Below are positions 1 to 5,753 of a stretch of DNA of 8,174 bases, in pieces (within the stretch, counting starts at the first letter, position 1; each line of letters begins with the position of its first letter). Under the pieces are notes generated by a model. It made no database searches and was not told the DNA's origin. It saw nothing but the letters and a program-made list of their open reading frames with translations. The stretch spans positions 1 to 8,174 of the forward strand of contig CALISV010000211.1 of assembly GCA_938041615.1 (NCBI GenBank), read 5' to 3'. This DNA comes from an uncultured Campylobacter sp. Lineage in GTDB: Bacteria; Campylobacterota; Campylobacteria; Campylobacterales; Campylobacteraceae. The position numbers were made by a program, and so were the translations under genes.

Positions 1-88
1 TCCGCACGTGGCTTGGGCGAGCTTTGAGGCTAGAGAGCGGCTCGTAGCGATGATCGCAGAAAATATAAAAGAATTTTTGAAAGGATAA
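1..88 (+). CDS. D-2-hydroxyacid dehydrogenase, C-terminal end (partial)
   Basis: Only the last 28 codons are in the window, read in frame 2 and ending in TAA at 86-88. The peptide begins [14 protein letters not shown] and ends ENIKEFLKG. In NAD-dependent D-2-hydroxyacid dehydrogenases of the glycerate dehydrogenase (HprA) type, a TPH(I/V)AW(A/S) segment near the C-terminus carries the catalytic histidine, followed by a helix with an EAR..L pattern and a closing ENI..F helix. The His here (second visible residue) would be that acid/base residue. The enzyme would be cytosolic and reduce a 2-oxoacid with NADH; its substrate cannot be read from this fragment. The stop lies 2 nt before the yajQ start, so the two genes are probably co-transcribed. 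I recall the same neighbour order in C. jejuni (Cj0373-Cj0374). The family is fairly secure, the substrate unknown. Confidence 0.75.
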   Translation, partial: PHVAWASFEARERLVAMIAENIKEFLKG

Positions 89-90
89 AA

Positions 91-588
91 ATGGCAACTG
101 AGCATAGTTTTGATATAAGCGCGGCGGTCGATATGATGGAGGTCAAAAATGCGCTGGAAACGGCGAAAAAAGAGATCGCGGCGAGATATGATTTTAAGGG
201 GCTTGCGGCTGAAGTAGAGCTAAACGAAAAGGAAAAAATCATCACACTTTTAAGCTCTAGCGACAACAAAATCGACGCGCTAAAAGACATCGTCATCTCA
301 AAACTCATCAAGCGAAACATCCCGCCCGTAGCCGTGACTGAAAGCAAACGCGAAAGTGCCAGCGGCGCAAATTTAAAGGCGACGCTAAAGCTAAACGATA
401 CCCTAGGCAGCGAAAATGCAAAGAAAATCACCAAAGCGATCAAGGATGCAAAGCTAAAAGTAACTGCGGCGATCCGCGGCGAAGAGGTGCGTGTGAGCGG
501 CAAAAGTATCGACGATCTGCAGGAGTGTATCAGGCTCGTGAAGGGGCTTAATTTAGAGCTACCGATTAGCTTTAAAAACTTAAAATAG
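91..588 (+). CDS. yajQ: YajQ-family nucleotide-binding protein (UPF0234)
   Basis: A complete 165-residue protein, close to the usual ~163 for the family. The N-terminal signature is intact: SFDIS at 6-10, EVKNAL at 17-22 and the hallmark RYDFKG at 32-37. The C-terminal repeat of the fold is also present ([16 protein letters not shown] near 123-138, then [11 protein letters not shown] and a final FKNLK). YajQ proteins have two ferredoxin-like domains and bind nucleotides; a Xanthomonas homologue binds cyclic di-GMP and acts as an effector with a transcription factor. The role in Campylobacter is not established. No signal peptide or membrane segment is visible, so it is cytosolic. The ATG at 91 is the first possible start after an in-frame stop at 31-33, and AAAGGA just upstream is its ribosome site. 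It probably shares a transcript with the preceding dehydrogenase. The family call is firm, the function is not. Confidence 0.95.
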   Translation: MATEHSFDISAAVDMMEVKNALETAKKEIAARYDFKGLAAEVELNEKEKIITLLSSSDNKIDALKDIVISKLIKRNIPPVAVTESKRESASGANLKATLKLNDTLGSENAKKITKAIKDAKLKVTAAIRGEEVRVSGKSIDDLQECIRLVKGLNLELPISFKNLK

Positions 589-595
589 CAGGCAT

Positions 596-699
596 TTTCG
601 CGAGCGCCTTTAAATGAGCTAGAAAAATTTCGCTCCGCAGGCTACATGCCTAGCGCATGCTCAATTTTTCGTCGCAACATTTAAATTCATCTCGCGAAA
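596..699. repeat. long interrupted hairpin (composite inverted repeat) after yajQ
   Basis: Three perfectly complementary helices are nested in register: 596-604 with 691-699 (9 bp), 609-616 with 678-685 (8 bp), and 622-629 with 663-670 (8 bp). Internal loops of 4-7 nt per side separate them. The apex can fold further: CGCT 631-634 with AGCG 652-655, and AGGC 639-642 with GCCT 648-651 around TACAT. The structure starts 8 nt after the yajQ stop. It has no U-run on the 3' side, so it is not a standard intrinsic terminator. I see no flanking direct repeats that would mark a MITE. It may be an RNA 3'-end structure, a small RNA or a dispersed palindromic repeat; the sequence alone does not decide. 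Confidence 0.6.
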
Positions 700-722
700 C
701 CGTCGCTTGATTTTTGTATTCA

Positions 723-744
723 AAATTTGACGTTCGTCAAATTT
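723..744. repeat. 22-bp palindrome AAATTTGACG-TT-CGTCAAATTT
   Basis: Two perfect 10-nt arms flank a 2-nt centre. As RNA this would be a 9-bp stem closed by a GUUC tetraloop. It lies about 60 nt before the start of the DUF2314-ankyrin gene and has no adjacent T-run. It could be an operator for that gene or a bidirectional terminator-like element. The same arm sequence recurs after the radical SAM gene. Confidence 0.65.
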
Positions 745-804
745 AACCGTAAATTTAACATATCTAAATTTTAACTCTCAATCTAAAATAAAGAAGGATA
801 AAAA

Positions 805-1596
805 ATGGGCTTTTTTAAGAAAATTTTCGGCAAACAAGTCGATCTTGGCGAGCAAATGCCGATTTATTTCGCAAGTAACGAAGAGGACTACATGCAGCGC
901 GCATTCGAGCAGGCGCGCGAGAGTTTTAGGTATTTTTGGCGCGAGCTTTACTGGGAGCGCCACAGAGTCGTACCAGGGCTTGATTTTGCGATGGTTAAAA
1001 TTTGCTTTTTAGACGTCGTGAACGGCGAGGAAGTGGGTGAGCACATGTGGATAAACGACGTTGATTTTGACGGCGAGACTATCTCTGGCACGCTCGTAAA
1101 CGAGCCTGACGCCGTGCAAAACGTAAAAAACGGCGACCGCGTGAACGCAAAGATAGACGAGATGAGCGACTGGATGTTTGCAGTGGGCGGACGCGCGTAC
1201 GGCGGCTTTAGCGTGCAGGCGATGCGTTCACGTATGCAAAAGGGCGAGCTAAAAGAGCATGATAAAGCGTGGGGGCTTGATTTTGGCGATTTTAACGATA
1301 TTTTAGTCGTTTACGAGCAAAAAGAGCACCCGGAAAATTTGATCGAGCACCCGATGTGTAAAAATATGCGCGAGAAGTTCGAGCAATACGTCAAAGAGAA
1401 CCAAAGTATCCTCACGGACGCCAATGAGCTCGGATTTACGCAGCTGCACCACGAGGCGCTCGCGGGTAATCTAACGCTCATAAACATACTGCTAGCAAAC
1501 GGCGCCGACAAAAACGTACGCACAAAAAGCGGTAAAACTGCGGCTGATTTAGCCAAGCAAATGGGTTGGAAGGATATCGTTAAAGCGCTTGCTTAA
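805..1596 (+). CDS. DUF2314 domain protein with C-terminal ankyrin repeats
   Basis: A complete 263-residue protein. Residues about 28-170 fit the DUF2314 (YegJ-like) pattern: W50 region, VKICF at 64-68, EHMWIN at 79-84, GTLVNEP at 95-101, the NGD turn at 109-111, SDWMF at 121-125 and GGFSVQAMR at 133-141. A linker with EHPMC leads to two short ankyrin repeats: ELGFTQLHHEALAGN then LLANGADKNVRT (about 208-240), and KSGKTAADLAKQMGWKDIVKAL (about 241-262). Ankyrin repeats usually bind protein partners; the biochemical role of DUF2314 is unknown. There is no signal peptide or membrane helix, although the extreme N-terminus (GFFKKIFGK) is basic and hydrophobic. The ATG at 805 is secure because an in-frame TAA lies at 799-801 and AAGAAGGA at 791-798 is a good ribosome site. 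It appears to be a single-gene unit with gaps on both sides. No function is assigned beyond the domains. Confidence 0.9.
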   Translation: MGFFKKIFGKQVDLGEQMPIYFASNEEDYMQRAFEQARESFRYFWRELYWERHRVVPGLDFAMVKICFLDVVNGEEVGEHMWINDVDFDGETISGTLVNEPDAVQNVKNGDRVNAKIDEMSDWMFAVGGRAYGGFSVQAMRSRMQKGELKEHDKAWGLDFGDFNDILVVYEQKEHPENLIEHPMCKNMREKFEQYVKENQSILTDANELGFTQLHHEALAGNLTLINILLANGADKNVRTKSGKTAADLAKQMGWKDIVKALA

Positions 1597-1607
1597 TTTG
1601 GTTTTGG

Positions 1608-1619
1608 GTCAAATTTGAC
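1608..1619. repeat. perfect 12-bp palindrome GTCAAATTTGAC
   Basis: A self-complementary 12-mer starting 11 nt after the stop of the DUF2314-ankyrin gene. It shares TCAAATTT and AAATTTGAC with the inverted repeats at 723-744 and 3320-3350. With no loop it cannot form a stable RNA hairpin by itself, so a protein-binding site or a base-composition effect are the options. Confidence 0.5.
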
Positions 1620-1782
1620 GCTTGGCTAAATTTGGCCTAAATTTAAGAATTCTTGAAATTTATCTTTACGTAGTCGTTTTAGGCTATGCAGTGCCGAAAT
1701 TTAAAACAACAGCTTCGATTAAAGCTGCACGACCGCTCAAACTGCGTTGGATAAAACTTATTTTTTGAGCTACCTCGGGATA

Positions 1783-1832
1783 AAATTTAGCGCAGTCTAT
1801 ATAAAAAGATATATAAGCGCAACCGTAAATTT
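1783..1832. repeat. interrupted hairpin overlapping the next inverted repeat
   Basis: Arms pair as AAATTTA 1783-1789 with TAAATTT 1826-1832, GCGC 1790-1793 with GCGC 1817-1820, and TATATA 1798-1803 with TATATA 1810-1815 around an AAAAGA loop. Internal loops separate the helices. Its 3' arm is the same DNA as the 5' arm of the hairpin at 1824-1849, so the two folds exclude each other. Whether the region is transcribed is not known. Confidence 0.4.
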
Positions 1833-1849
1833 CCACACCGAAATTTACG
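1824..1849. repeat. 10-bp perfect hairpin CGTAAATTTC/GAAATTTACG
   Basis: Perfect 10-nt arms (1824-1833 and 1840-1849) enclose a 6-nt CACACC loop. The element is about 100 nt upstream of the radical SAM start and upstream of that gene's likely promoter. No T-run follows on either side. It may be a remote operator, a transcript-end structure or the alternative partner of the overlapping hairpin at 1783-1832. Confidence 0.55.
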
Positions 1850-1880
1850 TTAAATTTATTTAAATAGGCTAGACTAGGCC

Positions 1881-1916
1881 CTTAAAATTTTATTTTAAGC
1901 AAAACCTAAGTAAAAT
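1881..1916 (+). promoter_or_regulatory. likely sigma-70 promoter with overlapping palindrome for the radical SAM gene
   Basis: TAAAAT at 1911-1916 is a good Campylobacter -10 box, and the T-rich run TTTTATTTT at 1888-1896 takes the place of a -35 as is usual in this lineage. A start near 1922-1924 would leave a leader of about 25 nt containing the AGAGGA ribosome site. The upstream part is also an inverted repeat: CTTAAAAT 1881-1888 and ATTTTAAG 1892-1899 around TTT. A dimeric regulator bound there would sit on the promoter, so repression is possible. The promoter is inferred from pattern only. Confidence 0.5.
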
Positions 1917-1947
1917 ACGCGATAAAAATTAAAAAGAGGAATTAATT

Positions 1948-3312
1948 GTGGGATTTAAGAATATTATAGAAAAATTTGCAGTAAATTACGCTCATAATTC
2001 TATTCAAAAATCACTATACAATGAATTTAACATAGATATTTTGACCACAACTTACACTAAAACTCCAAAAAAAGACAAAAAGTACATGCTCTACGCGCAC
2101 GTTCCCTTTTGTCACACTTTTTGCCCGTATTGCTCGTTTCACAAGTACCACTACGAGCAGGAACTTGCGAAAATTTACTTTGAAAATTTACGCGAGGAGA
2201 TGAGGCAGATAAAAGAGGCTGGCTTTGATTTTAGCTCGTTTTACGTGGGCGGCGGCACGACGCTTATCAACGAACCTGAGCTTGAAAAGACGCTTAAGCT
2301 TGCAAAAGATCTCTTTAGCATCGAAGATATCTCGGCCGAGAGCGATCCAAACCACATCTCGCCAGAAAGCCTCAGCCGTTTTGACGGGCTTATCGACCGC
2401 TTAAGCGTAGGCGTGCAAAGCTTTGATAACGAGACGTTAAAAAGAGTCGGCAGATATGAGAAATTCGGCTCCGCTGAAGAGACGAAAAGAAAGCTTGAGA
2501 AGGCTCTGGGCAAGATCCCGGTCATCAGCCTGGATCTCATCTTTAACCTACCAAATCAAACAAAAGAGCAGCTCATAAACGACATAAACGTCGCAAAATC
2601 GATCTCTCCGCAGCAGATCACCTTCTATCCGCTCATGAAATCGGAGCTAACGAGAGAGAACATCGCTCGCTCGCTGGGCGTCTCAAACGTCGATAACGAG
2701 CGCGAATTTTACGAGATCATCGTGAGCGAATTTGCTAAAAGTGGCTACAGACAAAGCAACGCCTGGGCATTTTCAAATGAAAAAAGCGCAGACCTTCGCG
2801 ACGAATACGTGGGCTCAAATTTAGAGTACGTGGGTGTGGGCAGCGGTGCATTTAGCTTCCTAGACGGCGAGCTAGTTATAAACGCCTTTAACCTGCTTGA
2901 CTACGGCAGAAAGGTCAAAGATAGGCAAAGCCCTGTCATCGCAAAATGTGCATTTAGCAAAAAAGAGAGACTAAAATATACGTTTTTAACAAGGCTTTTT
3001 GACGGCGCAGTCGATATCAAAGCCTACAACGAACAAAATGACGCAAACATCAACAAAGACCTATTTGTCGAGCTTAGCCTGCTAAAGCTAGTAAACGCGA
3101 TCTACGAAGAAAACGGCGTTATCAAACCGACGTTTTTTGGCAAATACATCTGCGTCGTGCTCATGCGCGACTTTTATGCAGGCATGGACAAAGTGCGCGC
3201 GATATTTAAGGACGATGCTAAGATCAAACGCAGCAAAATTTTGCGCATAATGAGCGAAGACACCGAGCAAAAATTTGATCAAAACATCATTCAGCCGCGA
3301 GCCGCTATGTAA
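1948..3312 (+). CDS. radical SAM protein, HemN/HemW/HutW superfamily (coproporphyrinogen oxidase-like)
   Basis: A complete 454-residue protein. The radical SAM cluster motif is C55-x3-C59-x2-C62 within AHVPFCHTFCPYCSF, and binds a [4Fe-4S] cluster that cleaves S-adenosylmethionine. Other superfamily marks are YVGGGTT at 99-105, ESDPNH at 131-136, RLSVGVQSFD at 151-160 and SLDLIFNLPNQT at 194-205. True HemN has a fourth cysteine two residues after the third; here that place is F64, as in HemW and the HutW/ChuW heme-utilisation enzymes (CxxxCxYCxF). The ~45-residue N-terminal extension and total length resemble HutW/ChuW (~450) more than HemW (~380). A heme-related reaction is therefore likely, but oxidative decarboxylation of coproporphyrinogen is doubtful, so no symbol is given. 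The start is GTG: an in-frame TAA at 1930-1932 leaves no other start, and AGAGGA at 1935-1940 is well spaced. It appears monocistronic, with its own promoter and a 3' hairpin. Confidence 0.85.
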   Translation: MGFKNIIEKFAVNYAHNSIQKSLYNEFNIDILTTTYTKTPKKDKKYMLYAHVPFCHTFCPYCSFHKYHYEQELAKIYFENLREEMRQIKEAGFDFSSFYVGGGTTLINEPELEKTLKLAKDLFSIEDISAESDPNHISPESLSRFDGLIDRLSVGVQSFDNETLKRVGRYEKFGSAEETKRKLEKALGKIPVISLDLIFNLPNQTKEQLINDINVAKSISPQQITFYPLMKSELTRENIARSLGVSNVDNEREFYEIIVSEFAKSGYRQSNAWAFSNEKSADLRDEYVGSNLEYVGVGSGAFSFLDGELVINAFNLLDYGRKVKDRQSPVIAKCAFSKKERLKYTFLTRLFDGAVDIKAYNEQNDANINKDLFVELSLLKLVNAIYEENGVIKPTFFGKYICVVLMRDFYAGMDKVRAIFKDDAKIKRSKILRIMSEDTEQKFDQNIIQPRAAM

Positions 3313-3319
3313 ATTTGAG

Positions 3320-3350
3320 TAAATTTGACGCGATTTTACCGTCAAATTTA
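3320..3350 (+). terminator. terminator-like hairpin after the radical SAM gene
   Basis: An 11-bp perfect stem, TAAATTTGACG 3320-3330 with CGTCAAATTTA 3340-3350, encloses a 9-nt loop and begins 8 nt after the stop codon. Its position suits transcription termination or protection of the mRNA end. The 3' flank is only ATCTCTCC-like, not a proper U-run, so efficiency is uncertain. Its arms match those of the palindrome at 723-744. Confidence 0.5.
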
Positions 3351-3479
3351 TCTCTCCTGCGAACTGCCTTAAATTTATCGCGAAAATAACCCGCCGCCCA
3401 AGCTTGTTTAAATTTAATTTATGCTAAATTTCGCCCAGGAAGCGACCTTGCGGGCGCAAATTTTACCAAAGGCGAAGCG

Positions 3480-5753
3480 GTGGATACGGATAAATTTTTA
3501 AGCGAAATTTGGGGCACTCTTAAGCTATTTTTAGACCCCAAAACGCAAATTCTCGCAGACGAGCGAAGCCTCGCTGTTTTACTCGCGGCGGATGCTGAGA
3601 ATTTCGATAGATTTATGGCGCTAAAGGAGTTTAGAGATATCCTTCACACGCTTGAGCTAAAGGCCGACATATACAGCCTCCAGTGTGCCCAGCTAGGCGC
3701 TATAAACGCTCTAAAATCCGCAAAAATCTCAAAATCAAAACTACTTGCCGCGCTAGAAATCCTGCAAACAGAAAACATAATTTCCGCAGCGCATTTTAGC
3801 AGGCTTGCGGCGTTTTTGCAGACTCTCGGCGCGGATTTGACCGCAGGGAACGAGCAAGAGGGCGCAAATTTTAAAAAATCAGACGTCTTTCACCAAAAAA
3901 TAGACGCGCTAAACGATATCTGCGAGCAAATTTTATCGCTAAACCCGGGTGCGCACGTCGCAAACGCGGCAGCAAAAGCGCGCCAAAAAGCTTGTGAGCT
4001 CGAGTTTAACGTCGCGGTCACTGGCGTCATAAATGCGGGCAAATCAACCCTGCTAAACGCGCTGCTGGGCAAAAAAATCCTAGGCGCTTCAAACGTGCCC
4101 GAAACCGTAAATTTGACCGTGCTAAAATACTCGCCCGAGCCTTTTGCGAAGGTAAATTTTTGGAGCGAAGCGGAGCTAAAAGAGCTTGGCATAGCGCAAG
4201 ATCAAGATGGCGAAATAGCCCAAATTTACGGAGGCGCGGGCGTCAAATATGAGGGCGATCCGAGCGAAACGGCGCAAAATTTAAGGGGCAAATTTGACGC
4301 GGACGGCGACGAATCAAAAGCCACATTTAAAAGCTCTAGCGCGAGTCAAATTTGCTCCAACCAGCCCGCTAGCAAAACCGTAAAAACTGGCGAGATCAAG
4401 CGCTACACTTCGGCGGACTCGAAATACGCTAAATTCGTAAAAAGCGTCGAGCTTTACGAAAATTTGGAGCTTTTAAAGGATAACGTGCGCATCATCGACA
4501 CGCCCGGCATCGACGACGCGGTGGCTGCGCGCGAGGAGCTGGTGCGGCGATTTATGCGGGAGTGCGACCTCATGGTGCACCTGATGAACGTCTCGCAAAG
4601 CGCCACGCAAAAGGATCTGGACTTTATCGTTTCAAGCTTGCAAAACTCGCATGCCGTAAAGCTCGCCGTGTTGCTAACTCACGCGGACGTGCTAAAAGAA
4701 GGCGAGCTAAACGAGGTCGCTGCCTACGCCAAAAAGAGCGTCGAGGAGCGCACGCGGGAGCTGGGTATCGGGGCGGAGTTTTTCGCCGTGAGCGCCAAAA
4801 GCTACTTTGAGGGCGGGCAAAACAGCGGCGTCGAGGAGTTTAAGCGGTATCTTTACGAGACGCTTTTTGGGCCTAGTAGCCAAAAATCTCGCCTTGGTAT
4901 CGAGGCCTATAAAAAGGAGCTTGGCCGCGTCTGTGCGCAGTTTGCGGCGGACACGCAAAGCGAGATCTTAAAGCTAGCGGGTTCAAATTTGAGCTTGTCG
5001 CAAAAGCTTGCTGAACTAAACGAGCAAAAAGCAGCGCTAGATAGCCGCCTAGAGAACGTAAGAGACGCAGTAAAAGAGGGGCTGGAGCGCCTAGATACGG
5101 CTAAAACAGCCGCTAGCTACGAGCTAGGGCTGCGGTCTTTGGCGCAAACGCTAAAGCAGCGCGTCGCAGACGACGTAAACTACGCAGCCGCCAAAAAACA
5201 AAAGATCGACCCGCAGCGCCTCTCGCGCATCGCGCAAACTACGATCAAAGACGGCGTCATCGTCCTAATGCGTCAAAACCGCAACGAGATCATGCGGCAA
5301 ATCACCGCGTGCGCGCAAAATATCGCGCTAAAATTCGGCGAATTTGAGGGTAAAACGGCAGCGGCCGAGGTCTTTAGCATAAACGACTATCTGAGCTCAA
5401 AAGGGATAAGCTTAGAGTGCGCCCAGGTCATAGATGCGGTGACTAGCGCGGCAAACTCGGGCGCGCAAAGCGTAGCCGAGGCCGCCAAACTAGCTGCAGA
5501 GGAGTTTTTGGGCGCCCGGCGGATCAAAAATTTCGTTTTCGAGCTTAGCGAATTTGAAAAAAGCGAGTTTAAAAAGCAGATCGAAGCCGCGCTAAAAGAC
5601 CAAGAAAAGGCGCTCGCAACCAGCGAAGAGGCGCTAAAAATTGAGCTTACCGAGCTAGCGAAAACTAGCGGAGCGAGCTCGCAGGAACTGGCGCGCCTAA
5701 ACTCGCAAAGCGAGGCGATAAATGCTATAAATTTGGAGCTGCAAAGTGTTTGA
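3480..5753 (+). CDS. dynamin-like GTPase, first of a pair (DLP1 / Cj0411-like)
   Basis: A 757-residue large GTPase. A helical N-terminal region of about 175 residues precedes the G domain. G1 is GVINAGKS at 182-189, the G2 threonine is probably T209 in PETVN, G3 is DTPG at 340-343, G4 is THAD at 400-403 and SAK at 438-440 fits G5. The rest is helical, with coiled-coil-like stretches near 503-545 and 688-757. Alanine-rich segments near 630-675 could form the membrane-contacting tip. Between G2 and G3 lie about 130 residues, roughly twice the partner's, including a Ser/Asp-rich part at about 240-310. Order and size match C. jejuni Cj0411 (~730 residues), whose product assembles with Cj0412 and tethers membranes. 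The frame is open back to 3390 but has no ATG, GTG or TTG before the GTG at 3480; AAAGG at 3468-3472 is the ribosome site. No clear promoter was found in 3351-3479. Confidence 0.9.
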   Translation: MDTDKFLSEIWGTLKLFLDPKTQILADERSLAVLLAADAENFDRFMALKEFRDILHTLELKADIYSLQCAQLGAINALKSAKISKSKLLAALEILQTENIISAAHFSRLAAFLQTLGADLTAGNEQEGANFKKSDVFHQKIDALNDICEQILSLNPGAHVANAAAKARQKACELEFNVAVTGVINAGKSTLLNALLGKKILGASNVPETVNLTVLKYSPEPFAKVNFWSEAELKELGIAQDQDGEIAQIYGGAGVKYEGDPSETAQNLRGKFDADGDESKATFKSSSASQICSNQPASKTVKTGEIKRYTSADSKYAKFVKSVELYENLELLKDNVRIIDTPGIDDAVAAREELVRRFMRECDLMVHLMNVSQSATQKDLDFIVSSLQNSHAVKLAVLLTHADVLKEGELNEVAAYAKKSVEERTRELGIGAEFFAVSAKSYFEGGQNSGVEEFKRYLYETLFGPSSQKSRLGIEAYKKELGRVCAQFAADTQSEILKLAGSNLSLSQKLAELNEQKAALDSRLENVRDAVKEGLERLDTAKTAASYELGLRSLAQTLKQRVADDVNYAAAKKQKIDPQRLSRIAQTTIKDGVIVLMRQNRNEIMRQITACAQNIALKFGEFEGKTAAAEVFSINDYLSSKGISLECAQVIDAVTSAANSGAQSVAEAAKLAAEEFLGARRIKNFVFELSEFEKSEFKKQIEAALKDQEKALATSEEALKIELTELAKTSGASSQELARLNSQSEAINAINLELQSV

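Larger units (their letters stand above)
1597..1947. other. 351-nt intergenic region without a gene
   Basis: I find no convincing reading frame, tRNA or rRNA here. The stretch is AT-rich with many AAATTT words. It holds a 12-bp perfect palindrome at 1608-1619, a small hairpin CAGCTT/AAGCTG (1710-1715 with 1722-1727), 7-nt arms GCTCAAA/TTTGAGC (1735-1741 with 1764-1770), two overlapping hairpins at 1783-1849, a palindrome at 1881-1899 and a likely promoter before the radical SAM gene. The density of inverted repeats is more than regulation of one downstream gene obviously needs, and a small RNA cannot be excluded. Confidence 0.6.

Noticed and set aside
30..503. Long open frame on the minus strand opposite yajQ
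   Set aside because: It mirrors a conserved gene, its Ser/Phe/Leu-rich product is typical of the antisense of Lys/Glu/Ala-rich coding DNA, and it has no independent support.
596..699. Hairpin as an ordinary Rho-independent terminator for yajQ
   Set aside because: The span is about 100 nt with large internal loops and no poly-U tail; this does not fit the standard form.
805..1596. DUF2314-ankyrin gene as an immunity protein of a toxin system
   Set aside because: No toxin gene or secretion-related neighbour is present in the window, so the idea has no local support.
1597..1947. CRISPR array or tRNA in the large gap
   Set aside because: There are no regularly spaced direct repeats and no cloverleaf or TTCGAATC-like T arm; repeated AAATTT words reflect base composition.
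4562..4810. Plus-strand frame inside the first dynamin gene giving an Arg/Lys/Ala-rich product
   Set aside because: It lies in an alternative frame of a well supported GTPase and its composition is that of a shifted frame; the G3-G4 region is coded in the main frame.
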